The notes: generated from the sequence alone by a model not told the origin. 13,284 bases of DNA from CAVPRW01 sp046727435 [NCBI: bacterium] (GCA_046727435.1 JBKPCR010000094.1:1-13284); one strand, 5' to 3'. Positions 1 through 6,852 are shown, counted from the stretch's first letter. Numbers and translations: made by a program.

Positions 1-1
1 A

Positions 2-640
2 GGTAAGGGCGAGCCCATGTACGTGAGTGGAATGGCTCCCTTTCTGGAGGGCTACAACCCGCAGTGGGCGCAGCGCTTCGACCAGCTCTATGGCTATAAC
101 CCCACCAGGGCCAGGGAACTCTTGAAGGAAGCCGGCTATCCAGCTGGCACCCTGAAAGCTAAGATCTGGTCGTTTGCACAACTCGCCAAGCCGGAGATCC
201 CTCAGCTCGCCGAAGCCGTGGCAGTGTATTTCCAAGCCGTGGGCATCGATGCAGCGTTGGAGACCATTGACGTGGCCCACCTCGCGCGCGTGAATAGATC
301 CAAAGAGAGCGCCTGCTGCATCTGGCCCAATATGATCGCCCTGCGGCCCACCGAAGAGATGGTCCGTGTTTCCCATACCAGCGCAGCCAATAATCATTTC
401 TTTGAGAGCGCGTCCCTGGAGAAGAAGTACGCCGAGCTCACCCAGACCGTGGACCCGCAAGCCCGCGAGCGCGTGGCCCGGGAAATCACCGATTACCTGT
501 TCGAAGAATTTACCTCCATCCCCCTGATCACCATGTTCCATGAGGTGGCCGTCAACCCCAAAATCGTCGGGGGATGGACCTGGCCCGGTCAAGGTGCTGG
601 CAGGACCACCCATTTCGATCTGATAAAGGCCGCGCAGTAG
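2..640 (+). CDS. ABC transporter solute-binding protein, family 5 (C-terminal part, cut by window start)
   Basis: This is the 3' end of an extracytoplasmic binding protein of the SBP_bac_5 (DppA/OppA/NikA-like) family, which captures peptides, nickel or other ligands for an ABC importer. The frame is open back to the first base, so the ATG at 17 is internal and the signal peptide and first lobe lie outside the window. Family hallmarks are the YGYNPTRARELLKEAGYPAG segment, matching the usual Y-x-Y-D/N-P-x-K/R-A-x-x-LL-x-E-AGYP block, and a late segment (ITDYLFEEFTSIPLITMF) that corresponds to the last strand and helix before the C-terminus. It ends at TAG 638-640. No permease or ATPase gene follows; the next DNA is a transposase scrap, so the rest of any operon lies upstream or has been lost. 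The substrate cannot be read from this part. Confidence 0.88.
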   Translation, partial: GKGEPMYVSGMAPFLEGYNPQWAQRFDQLYGYNPTRARELLKEAGYPAGTLKAKIWSFAQLAKPEIPQLAEAVAVYFQAVGIDAALETIDVAHLARVNRSKESACCIWPNMIALRPTEEMVRVSHTSAANNHFFESASLEKKYAELTQTVDPQARERVAREITDYLFEEFTSIPLITMFHEVAVNPKIVGGWTWPGQGAGRTTHFDLIKAAQ

Positions 641-711
641 GCATTGTCAAAATAATGCGTCTTGAAGTGACCACCAAGTAGAAAGATAGGCGAGGCTCCT
701 GTGCTCGGTCC

Positions 712-999
712 TTATACGACCAGGGCCGAGCCTGTGATCTCCCGCCAAGTAGTGAGAAAGACTTCATCCAAGGGCCAGTCGTCCCCATGTCGGGGATGCC
801 GGCGGCGCAACCGCTTGGCGTAGGCCCGCCCGAATTTCCGACGCCAATACTGCACCGCCTCATAGGTCAGGATAATGTCACGTTCCACCATGAACTCTTT
901 GACATCCCGAGAGCTCAGGCAAAAACGAAAATATCGAGAGACTGCCCGACGTGACCCAATTTTCCAGCCATGGGAGATCCGTTTGAGCCTTGATTCGTA
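712..999 (-). pseudogene. IS6-family transposase, N-terminal remnant
   Basis: Translation of the minus strand gives an open frame matching the start of IS6/IS240-type transposases: a zinc-finger/HTH-like segment with YFRFCLSSRDVKEFMVERD, then ILTYEAVQYWRRKFGRAYAK, then RRRHPRHGDDWPLDEVF. The D in LDEVF (near 768) would be the first residue of the catalytic DDE triad. Homology stops about there; the remaining frame hits TAA at 712-714, so the other two catalytic residues and about 130 residues are gone. The upstream frame is closed by a TGA at 1000-1002 and no ATG start is seen, so the 5' end is also lost. I could not place the IS terminal repeats. It is dead DNA, probably left by deletion between the transporter gene and the toxin-antitoxin pair. 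Confidence 0.75.
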
Positions 1000-1018
1000 T
1001 CACCTAGTCATGTAGATT
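990..1018 (+). promoter_or_regulatory. Putative promoter of the toxin-antitoxin operon
   Basis: TTGATT (990-995) and TAGATT (1013-1018) are separated by 17 bases, a sigma70-like arrangement with four of six matches in each box. The expected transcription start, about 7 bases past the -10, falls on or next to the ATG at 1025. There is no clear Shine-Dalgarno sequence before that ATG, so the antitoxin message may be leaderless. Phd/VapB antitoxins usually repress their own promoter; an operator palindrome is not obvious here. Confidence 0.4.
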
Positions 1019-1024
1019 GGTCAC

Positions 1025-1273
1025 ATGAGAGAAATTAATGCCTCCGAATTCAAAGCCAAGTGCCTGGCGATCCTCGATGAGGTCGCCCAGACCGGGCAGC
1101 CGGTGACCATTCTCAAACGGGGCAGACCCATTGCGCAGCTTATCCCTCCGGTCCCTCGGCTCGGACGGTGTCCCCAAGAGGCCTTAGTGGGAACGGTGCA
1201 AATTCACGGCGACATTGTTGCGCCTGTTCTGCCTGCTGAGACGTGGGACATCGAGGGGCACAGCGAGACGTGA
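1025..1273 (+). CDS. Phd/YefM (VapB-type) antitoxin
   Basis: This 82-residue protein is the antitoxin of a type II toxin-antitoxin module. It should bind DNA through its N-terminal half to repress the operon and wrap the VapC toxin with its C-terminal tail. The N-terminus (REINASEFKAKCLAILDEVA, then TGQPVTILKRGRPIAQLIP) is the classic Phd/YefM fold pattern, with the conserved G-x-P-V-x-I-x-K-R-G-R-P-I-A strand-turn. The C-terminal region (from about residue 48) is more variable and would be the toxin-binding part. It overlaps the toxin gene by four bases (GTGA), which indicates translational coupling. The start is chosen because it yields the full Phd N-terminus; no good ribosome site precedes it, in keeping with a possible leaderless message. 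Confidence 0.9.
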   Translation: MREINASEFKAKCLAILDEVAQTGQPVTILKRGRPIAQLIPPVPRLGRCPQEALVGTVQIHGDIVAPVLPAETWDIEGHSET

Positions 1274-1668
1274 GTGTGGTCCTCGATACCCATGTCCTGT
1301 TATACTGGCTCGGCGCTGATCCACGCCTTTCGGCGGCGCAGGCGGAGGTAATTCGACAGGCCAGCCCTGCTGAACCGCTCTGGGTCTCAGATATCAGTCT
1401 CTGGGAAATTGCCACGTTGTATGCCCTTTCTCGGATCACGCTGCGGCTCCCCTTGCGGGATTGGTTGGAAGCGGCAACAGCACCCCCGCTGGTCCAGCGT
1501 CTCGGTATCACGCCGGCGGTTGCGGCAGCCGTGGCGGCACTGCCTGCCTGGTTCCATCGTGACCCGGCTGACCGGATCATCATCGCATCGGCACAGGTGC
1601 TCGGGGGGGCCCTGCTCACGCGCGATCAGCGAATTATTGATGCAGCCCTTGTCCCCACTGTGGCCTAA
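1270..1668 (+). CDS. PIN-domain toxin, VapC family
   Basis: A 132-residue PIN-domain ribonuclease toxin, expected to cleave tRNA or rRNA using Mg2+ when the antitoxin is degraded. The acidic PIN residues are all visible: D6 in VVLDTHVLLYWL, E46 in SDISLWEIATL, D101 in HRDPADRIIIASA and D119 in LLTRDQRI. I chose GTG 1270 over the in-frame ATG at 1243 because it overlaps the antitoxin stop as GTGA, places the first catalytic D at residue 6 as is usual, and is preceded by a GAGGGG ribosome site at about 1254-1259. The length fits the family. The module looks intact amid decayed surroundings. TA genes often persist in such regions because they are self-stabilising, but the actual RNA target cannot be told. 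Confidence 0.92.
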   Translation: MSVVLDTHVLLYWLGADPRLSAAQAEVIRQASPAEPLWVSDISLWEIATLYALSRITLRLPLRDWLEAATAPPLVQRLGITPAVAAAVAALPAWFHRDPADRIIIASAQVLGGALLTRDQRIIDAALVPTVA

Positions 1669-1836
1669 TCCCGATAGGTCAAAAAAGCTTAACCGCATTA
1701 TTTCCCCAGAGGTTCCAGCCCCGCCATGCAGTGCTCCTCACCTTGAATTTCATCTCAAGATGCTCCACACCGCGTGACTCCGCAGACATCACACGATGGT
1801 CATGAGGTCAAGCGAGCAGGCGCATCCAACTACTCT
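1669..1836. other. Short gap with no recognisable gene
   Basis: Between the toxin stop and the left end of IS copy 1 I see no coding pattern, no clear hairpin terminator and no RNA gene. It forms the left flank of the IS; its last bases do not repeat on the right side of the IS, so no target-site duplication is visible. Confidence 0.5.
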
Positions 1837-2852
1837 CAGGAGTTACGCAATAGCGGTGAGATAGAATAGAGTTCCCATCCAACCGCACGAAGAAGGGAAT
1901 CTCTATGTCAGAGCTTCGTTGGCGCTACCTCACCGCACTACTGTATTACCGGACGTCGGTCAGTTGTGTGGCCTTGGCTGAAGCGCTGGAAACTGTCTCC
2001 CACGACCGTTTGACGCGGCTGCTGCAGAGCGATTGGTCAGGGCAAAGACTCCTTGAACTCGCCTGTCGCATGTTGTTTGTCTGGGACAGGGGCTATCTCA
2101 TCATCGACGATACGGTGATTCCGAAGCCGTTTGCCACGGCGATTGCAGGCCTCGCCTAGGTCTTTTCCAGCTGGGAGCGAAAGCCCGTGTATGGCCTGTC
2201 CCTGGTGCTACTCGTCTGGACGAATGGAACCCTGCGCATCCCGCTGGGGATGCGCCTCTGGCACAAAGGTGGCCTATCGAAATACGAGCTCGCGTTGGAA
2301 CTCCTCAGTTATGCCCGCAATCGCCTGCGCTGCCGCCCTGAGTACGTGCTCTTTGATGCCTGGTATCCCTCCAAAGCCCTCCGCAAGCGGATTCGCAACT
2401 ACGGCGGGTATTGCGTGTGTCGCCTGAAGAAGAACCGTCGGTTCACTGGGCACGTGTTGCGTCATCCTCGGCGTCACCCTTACTGGGCTGAGTGTGGCTG
2501 GCTGAATGGCGGCCTGAAAGTACTGGTTGTCAGATACGGCAAGAAGTACGACGCCACCAATCGTCTGACGCTGACAGCACTGGAGGTGCGCCGCCTGTAC
2601 CACGTCCGCTCCCACATTGAGGAAGTCATCAGGGTCTGCACGGATCAGCTGGGCCTGACCGGCTGTCAAGCCCGTTCAGAACGGGCGCAACGGCATCATC
2701 TCGCGTGCTGCCTGGCCGCGTTTTGTGTGCTGGAGCGGGAGCGGCATGATCAGCACCTCAGCATCTACCAACTCAAGCGCCAGCTCAGTTTCAAGGGACG
2801 CTCTCATGCACTCCCAAGTCTAGAGCGGTTAAGACAAGCTGCGTAACGTCTG
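1837..2852 (+). mobile_element. IS4-superfamily insertion sequence, copy 1 (inactive)
   Basis: The element is defined by imperfect inverted repeats: CAGGAGTTACGCA at 1837-1849 and TGCGTAACGTCTG at 2840-2852 (11 of 13 positions match when one is reversed). The same ends bound copy 2. Copy 1 is 1016 bp; copy 2 is 989 bp, and the difference equals exactly the 27 bp missing from copy 2's transposase, which confirms the borders. The stop codon of the transposase lies inside the right repeat. Shared sub-terminal sequence (GCGGTGAGATAGAATAGAG) follows the left repeat in both copies. No target duplication is seen, so the flanks have probably been rearranged. Confidence 0.85.
1905..2846 (+). pseudogene. 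IS4-superfamily transposase, broken by an internal TAG
   Basis: One frame runs the whole length (313 codons) with a single interruption: TAG at 2157-2159 where copy 2 has TGG (GLAWVFSS). This is a simple G-to-A nonsense change. The DDE scaffold is otherwise readable: IDDTVIPKPFA with the first D, LFDAWY with the second D, and a YREK-type block Y-HV-R-SHI-E. The lysine expected six residues after the E is a threonine (IRVCTDQL; ACG where copy 2 has AAG). So the enzyme would be defective even if the stop were read through. It keeps the segment GGYCVCRLKKN that copy 2 lacks. The start ATG 1905 has AAGGGA 8 bases upstream. It is about three-quarters identical to copy 2 at DNA level by eye, so the two are old relatives and not recent duplicates. 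Confidence 0.88.
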
Positions 2853-2909
2853 CAGGTGGAACGGCTTGAACGCCTGGCGGACAAACTCGAAGGTCGAGAC
2901 CACGCCTAG
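2850..2909 (+). pseudogene. Possible C-terminal tail of a gene truncated by IS copy 1
   Basis: Immediately outside the IS right end a frame reads LQVERLERLADKLEGRDHA and stops at TAG 2907-2909. The regular L-x-x-x-L-E-x-L pattern and codon choice look like the amphipathic end of a real protein whose body was removed when the IS arrived or by a later deletion. No matching 5' part is recognisable left of the IS. This could be chance; 19 residues are too few to name a family. Confidence 0.3.
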
Positions 2910-3248
2910 CGGTCGAGGCCAATAGAAGGGCTAGGTAAGTGGCCGAATTAACTCCTGGCCATCAACGACAGCGATTGTGGCTTGGAGCCCTCTGATGTGT
3001 GCATTGATTGTAGGCTCAAAAGCGACATCGATACTATTAGCGAACTCGGAAGCTCCGAAATTTCGCCTCGCATATGCCCCCTTGGAAGGTTCAGTGATTT
3101 GGAGCAACCTCTGAAGAAATTTCTGCTTGGTAGTGTTGAAAGAAGTTCGTCAATAGTATCAGGCCGTTTTTGCTATAGAAGTAGACGGGTCTTATACCTT
3201 TAGGCTATTACCATTAGGTAAGATTGTTCGATAAACACGCTGTAGCAC
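2910..3248. other. Gap with no recognisable gene
   Basis: This 340-base stretch becomes AT-richer towards its right side. A 73-codon frame at 2982-3203 has no ribosome site, odd composition and no recognisable motif. I see no RNA gene or strong hairpin. It probably holds decayed sequence plus the 3' flank of the restriction gene that ends at 3249. Confidence 0.45.
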
Positions 3249-4307
3249 TCAAGCATAAGGAAAGTGAGATTGCGACAAAGTTTTAGGTGTTCCAACCTTC
3301 ATGGATAATGTGAGAGGGAGTTGGCTTGCATGCTTTGATATAAGCTTCACAATTTGTTGGCGTGACCAAAACGAGACACCATCTGGAATGGGCACGTTAT
3401 TCCCGTGGAGTAGAGCCGCTAGAATGCGGCGTTCCTTGGCGTCCCCTGTTCCGCCCCAAGGATTGAACAGGCTAACCTGTCCTCCGCGATACCGCCACTT
3501 ACACTGAAGAAGGCTCGTTACATGTCCGCGTTCGTCGGTTCCGGTCCCGTCTACTCCGCCATCACCGCTACCACCAACGTGCGCCCAAATCTCGTCCGGA
3601 TGTTCCAATTGCAGAAGAGCGACGCAGAGGTGTTCAAATGTAGATGGTCCAATGTGGGCAACGAGCCGGCGTTCTATTTCTGACTCATCGGTGGTCCACG
3701 GCAGCGCAAGTTGCTCTGGGTGTTCGATAAGCTGATCGAGCGCCGTATAGGGGTCGAGCCCGAGTTCCTCAATTGGCTTTATCTGTCCATAGGTTGATCG
3801 GCCAAACAATGAAGCACGGATCCAGGCTGGCACGATGGGAAATGGCACCGGTCTGAATTCGTCGACTAGCCAAGACTGGGCGATATCAGCCACGTGAGAA
3901 GCTTCATCCTCAGCAGGCAGGCCTTGCTCTTTCCGAAGCCGAAGGTAATCCTGCGCCCATGGCGGATCATTGATGAGTTCAAATGGTCCCACTACCCGTC
4001 CGGCGAACACGACCCCAAGTCTCGGTCTCGGTACAAGGAGAATCGATCCTTCGACGACCTTCTGCACCAGATTGCGATTCTGACTGTATCGCACGCGGTC
4101 TTTGCCAAATTGAGGGAGAAGAGCCTGCCATTCTTCTTCCGAGCAGGCGAGGTCGACTATAGAATCCCTCAGGCACCCAGACGTATAGTTACGATCAGGT
4201 CTCCAAGCTGGCCAACCAATGAAAGCTCTGTTGACCTGGAGTACGATGTTGATCAAGTCTGCATCTTGCGGCCTGCAGCGCGAAAAGAACACGATTGGCT
4301 TAGGCAT
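3249..4307 (-). CDS. Probable type IV (modification-dependent) restriction enzyme: PUA/EVE-like domain plus Mrr-type nuclease
   Basis: A 352-residue protein with two parts. Residues about 60-180 resemble the PUA/EVE-like readers found in front of Mrr nucleases: VVEGSILLVPRPRLGVVFAGRVVGPFELI, then the end block WLVDEFRPVPFPIVPAWIRASLFGRSTYGQI. Residues about 205-280 form an Mrr_cat nuclease of the PD-(D/E)xK class, with E225 in TFEHLCVALL, GGSGDGGVDG containing D253, and LLQCKW giving Q268-x-K270. The expected role is cutting DNA that carries modified bases, so it would act without a partner methylase, and none is next to it. The C-terminal 70 residues (FWSRQQIVKLISKHASQLPL) are probably a helical cap. 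I chose ATG 4307 over upstream in-frame starts (to 4472) because AGAGGA lies 8 bases before it and the extra N-terminal residues look non-coding. The ligand of the reader domain is unknown. The gene appears intact. Confidence 0.78.
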   Translation of the reverse strand: MPKPIVFFSRCRPQDADLINIVLQVNRAFIGWPAWRPDRNYTSGCLRDSIVDLACSEEEWQALLPQFGKDRVRYSQNRNLVQKVVEGSILLVPRPRLGVVFAGRVVGPFELINDPPWAQDYLRLRKEQGLPAEDEASHVADIAQSWLVDEFRPVPFPIVPAWIRASLFGRSTYGQIKPIEELGLDPYTALDQLIEHPEQLALPWTTDESEIERRLVAHIGPSTFEHLCVALLQLEHPDEIWAHVGGSGDGGVDGTGTDERGHVTSLLQCKWRYRGGQVSLFNPWGGTGDAKERRILAALLHGNNVPIPDGVSFWSRQQIVKLISKHASQLPLTLSMKVGTPKTLSQSHFPYA

Positions 4308-4560
4308 AGTGGTTCCTCTACAACATCCGGCCACATGCGCCGCTATGAACATAGATCGGATTGTGGTCTGGCTCGACGAGCGCCCGCAGGCGAAGACCCG
4401 GACCTCCCGCTTCCGGTTCTGGCGTCGGAATGACCCATTCGCCAACAGTATCGACATGGTTTGCGAGCCCATGGCTCACTGATTGCGGACCGTGTTGAGA
4501 GCGTTCTGGTCGCCATTGGCGATGGCACGGGCCGGCTGCACGCCAGGTTGACGCCTCGGC

Positions 4561-4780
4561 GATAGGCCCACTCATGTAAGCCGTCTTTTCGTCTTTCGCC
4601 CAATGCACAGATGAGCCCCCAGCGCATGAGGACGATCCGACGAGGACCACCGGCAATGAGCAGCAGCACCATTTGTCCGGGGGCGGTGTGATAGCGGGGC
4701 ATCGGCGCATCGAGACGAGTGCTGATCTCGAATCGCGCATAGAAGGCTTCAGTCAGTCGACACGTGAATCGTCCGCACAT
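4561..4780 (-). pseudogene. SRAP-domain protein (YedK/HMCES family), frameshifted N-terminal remnant
   Basis: SRAP proteins form a covalent link through Cys2 to abasic sites in single-stranded DNA and so shield them. The remnant starts MCGRFTCRLTEAFYARFEI with that Cys2, continues to PRYHTAPGQMVLLLIAGG and RIVLMRWGLI (ending near 4613), then the reading frame shifts by a net +1 and resumes as VHWAKDEKTAYMSGPI (about 4608-4561). The family pattern PRYNIAPTQ...MRWGLIPSWAKD is clear across the shift. Beyond 4561 only a faint trace (AEAST) of the conserved NARAET block remains and the second half is missing. The original start ATG at 4778-4780 is kept. It lies directly upstream of the restriction enzyme in the same direction, separated by about 250 bases of unrecognisable, probably decayed sequence (4308-4560). 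Confidence 0.8.
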
Positions 4781-4897
4781 TGGAGCTGTCCCATGGAACC
4801 TTTTTTAAGCGGCGTGAGGGGCACACGTTCCCAGCGTGTCGTCGCTGGCCTGATGCCGGCTAGGCTCGCCGACACCGCTTCCGGATTCGCTTTGACC

Positions 4898-5134
4898 TTA
4901 CTGCCCTGGAGCGCGGTCGCTGACATGCTTCTTGGCCACCGCATGCACGTCTTCACGCGCGATCAACACGATCGTCTTAAAACTCACGGCCCCTGTGGCA
5001 TTGACGGTCAGAGAGACTGCTCTCGTGGCGACGCTGTCCGGCATGTCAGCGATGATGAAAAAATCGTCACCGCCATAGGCATCATACAAGGCTTCGGGCC
5101 TGCCTCCCTGGGGGTCACCAATGGCTCCACAACC
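4898..5134 (-). pseudogene. GYD-domain protein, 5'-truncated remnant
   Basis: The minus strand reads GGRPEALYDAYGGDDFFIIA, then DMPDSVATRAVSLTVNATGA, then VSFKTIVLIAREDVHAVAKK and a short tail to TAA at 4898-4900. This matches the C-terminal two thirds of GYD-domain proteins, small single-domain ferredoxin-like proteins of about 100 residues; the name motif G-x-Y/D-D is present as GGDD. The function of the family is not established. The frame closes at a TGA (5135-5137) just upstream of the conserved part, so the first 35 or so residues and the start are missing. The break lies next to a hairpin (5170-5195) and the IS5-type remnant, suggesting that the transposon event removed its 5' end. Confidence 0.65.
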
Positions 5135-5169
5135 TCACGCCGTTTCGTCCCCCCATCCCTTGAGGTTGT

Positions 5170-5195
5170 TGAGAAAGGCCGGGCAAGCCTTCTCA
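5170..5195. repeat. Stem-loop next to the IS5-type remnant
   Basis: TGAGAAAGGC at 5170-5179 pairs with GCCTTCTCA at 5187-5195, with one bulged A and a 7-base loop. It has no T-run, so it is not an obvious terminator. It sits between the truncated GYD gene and the end of the IS5-type transposase frame. It may be part of the IS5 element end or a small interspersed repeat of this genome. Confidence 0.45.
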
Positions 5196-5238
5196 GCCCC
5201 TGCCGCTGTGGACTGGGTACGCCATAAGGGGCTTGAGG

Positions 5239-5553
5239 GGCGAGACGGCGCAGCATCAGCCGGCTCATGACCAGGTAGATCGTCGTTTCACTGCGCTCAG
5301 GGAGATACCCAAAATCTTCGCGCAGGCGACGATAGCGCCCAGTTCAGTCGATGGTGCGTTCGACAACCCAGCGCTGCGGCAATACGGTGAAGGCCGGCAT
5401 CGGTGGTAGCTCGACACCTATGGGATACCAGCCCCATCGCCGAGCGCGCTCGACGATGTCCAAGATCCACCCGCACTCCCCTGTCACTCACGTTCGGAGT
5501 AGCTGGACCCGATGCGCCCTATCGGCCCAGATGTGCTGCGACCGACCGAAGGC
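5239..5553 (-). pseudogene. IS5-family transposase, C-terminal remnant with two in-frame TGA stops
   Basis: In one continuous minus frame of 105 codons I read AFGRSQHIWADRAHR, then a stop, then VTGECGWILDIVERARRWGW, then PPMPAFTVLPQRWVVERTID, a second stop, then GRYRRLREDFGYLPERSETT and IYLVMSRLMLRRLA. The blocks W-x-L-x-I-V-x-R, RRWVVERT-F-x-W-x-x-x-RYRRL, D-Y/F-x-Y-L and IRLMLRRLA are the standard C-terminus of IS5-family (ISL2/IS1031-like) transposases; the E of VVERT is the catalytic glutamate. Both stops (TGA at 5488-5490 and 5344-5346) stand where the family has Trp, so each is a single G-to-A change. The N-terminal half and both catalytic aspartates except the IWAD one are missing or beyond recognition. 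Inactive. Confidence 0.8.
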
Positions 5554-5628
5554 TGAGTGGGCGGCAGCGAGAAGCCGGGGTCCATTTCATTAGATCCTGA
5601 CGCCTGACCTTTCAGAAACCCGAATTGG

Positions 5629-6852
5629 TTAATTGCATTTCTGGTGTTGCCATTTATCGAGGGTACATTTGTCGACCCCCACAAAATCTAAGTGAGGGAC
5701 TGAAACTTTTTTACCCATCCTCTCCAATGTTGTTTTACCTATTACTTCTCCTACGATTAGAACTACATCTGTCGAAGTAATAGACCCCTTAGGTATTTCT
5801 GACACGAAAAAAAACTCGTCTGATGAAACAAAGAGCTCTCGATACAATATACCATCCGTCTCTTCTGGCATTTCTTGTCTAATCCTGGCAAGAAACACGC
5901 CATCTGTGGGAGAGAGCATTGTTGATAAGGTTGCGTGAAGAGCTATCCTTTTCCCTTCGTAGGCAAAGGGATTAGCCATAAAACCATCAATATTCTGGAT
6001 GATAGAACCGAGCACTTTGTGCTGGAGAAGAAAAGCTTGTCTATACTGGTGGTACTCAGCCGTTTCTCGCCTTTTTCGGGCATAATTAGTAAAACTATTT
6101 GTTAAGGTTTCTATAGCTATTTTACCGTCCTGCTTGAAGATAACCCGAAATGGATCTACCTGATACTTATGCCTCGTTTGTTCTTGGATCTTGGTAAACA
6201 TAGCTCTAGCTATTTCATCGCGACTCAAATCAACGTTGGGCGCGACATCGCATCTGACTATAATTTCCTTTCCGAATCTATTGCCTTCATCTTTATATTT
6301 ACAATCAAGACCTGTCTTCTCTTTGAAGTCTTTGGATATGGCTTCCTGGATTTTCTTCTCCTGCGCGAGTGCTTGCTCACGCTGCACCGCCTCTGCTTCG
6401 GCCTTACGCGTGCGTTCTCCAGCTAGAGCCTCACGCTTTTTCTTCTCCTCCTGCCGCTTCCGTTCATCTGCAACCTTATTCCGATATCTTTCTTCTCCTG
6501 GGCCCAGAACCTCTGCCTCACGACCTGCATAGGAGGTGGAAGCCGCTTCTACTGCGTAGTCCCCCGGTCTAACTATCTTCCCGTGATAGAGAAACACCCC
6601 CCAATACTGAGTCAGGCCCTTCCTTGAGGGGCATGCCTCCCGCAAGCGGACGAATCCCTGTGCCACAATCGCACGCGCCGTCGTATCATCACTAAGATCG
6701 ATGTCCAGAGGCACGAGGCCTTCGATCTGTCCTCCGGTACTTCTTGTTGCCCCCGAACATTTTGGTGGGTTAAACCGGGTCTGGGGAACCTGGGCGTGGG
6801 TGGGAAGCACTCCGAGCGCCAGCGTTGCAATTACTAGCCAGACACCCCGCAT
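5629..6852 (-). CDS. Hypothetical exported protein with lysine/glutamate-rich coiled coil
   Basis: I do not recognise a named family. With start 6852 the protein has 407 residues: a signal peptide (MRGVWLVIATLALGVLPTHA, cleavage near 20), a small N-terminal domain (about 30-112, with Cys32 and Cys74), a charged coiled coil (about 117-178, many K/E/R/A/Q), a second domain starting LDCKYKDEG (about 180-260) and a C-terminal domain (about 285-395). The pattern NPFAYEGKRIALHATLSTML, then FFFVSEIPKGSI and DVVLIVGEVIG, resembles an OB-fold of the tRNA_anti-like type; this is only a guess. The body, about 5640-6500, is clearly AT-richer than its neighbours, a sign of acquisition by transfer. An alternative start at 6927 has GAGGGG 13 bases upstream but would put 25 polar residues before the signal peptide. 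The frame is also open to 7044. The protein likely works in the periplasm or at the membrane surface; no partner gene is adjacent. Confidence 0.7.
   Translation of the reverse strand: MRGVWLVIATLALGVLPTHAQVPQTRFNPPKCSGATRSTGGQIEGLVPLDIDLSDDTTARAIVAQGFVRLREACPSRKGLTQYWGVFLYHGKIVRPGDYAVEAASTSYAGREAEVLGPGEERYRNKVADERKRQEEKKKREALAGERTRKAEAEAVQREQALAQEKKIQEAISKDFKEKTGLDCKYKDEGNRFGKEIIVRCDVAPNVDLSRDEIARAMFTKIQEQTRHKYQVDPFRVIFKQDGKIAIETLTNSFTNYARKRRETAEYHQYRQAFLLQHKVLGSIIQNIDGFMANPFAYEGKRIALHATLSTMLSPTDGVFLARIRQEMPEETDGILYRELFVSSDEFFFVSEIPKGSITSTDVVLIVGEVIGKTTLERMGKKVSVPHLDFVGVDKCTLDKWQHQKCN

Noticed and set aside
552-863. 103-codon minus frame overlapping the binding-protein end
   Set aside because: It is a different frame from the IS6 similarity and runs into the coding region of the transporter gene.
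2982-3203. 73-codon frame after IS copy 1
   Set aside because: It has no start signal, poor composition and no recognisable family.
3894-4433. 179-codon plus-strand frame across the restriction gene
   Set aside because: It overlaps the well-supported minus-strand nuclease and has no motif or ribosome site.
4308-4472. Longer start (55 more residues) for the restriction enzyme
   Set aside because: The added residues look like translated decayed DNA, and the ATG at 4307 has a good ribosome site.
5344-5490. TGA read as Trp (recoded genetic code)
   Set aside because: Intact genes here (antitoxin, quinone reductase) end in TGA and use TGG for Trp; the TGA codons in the IS5 remnant are mutations in a dead gene.
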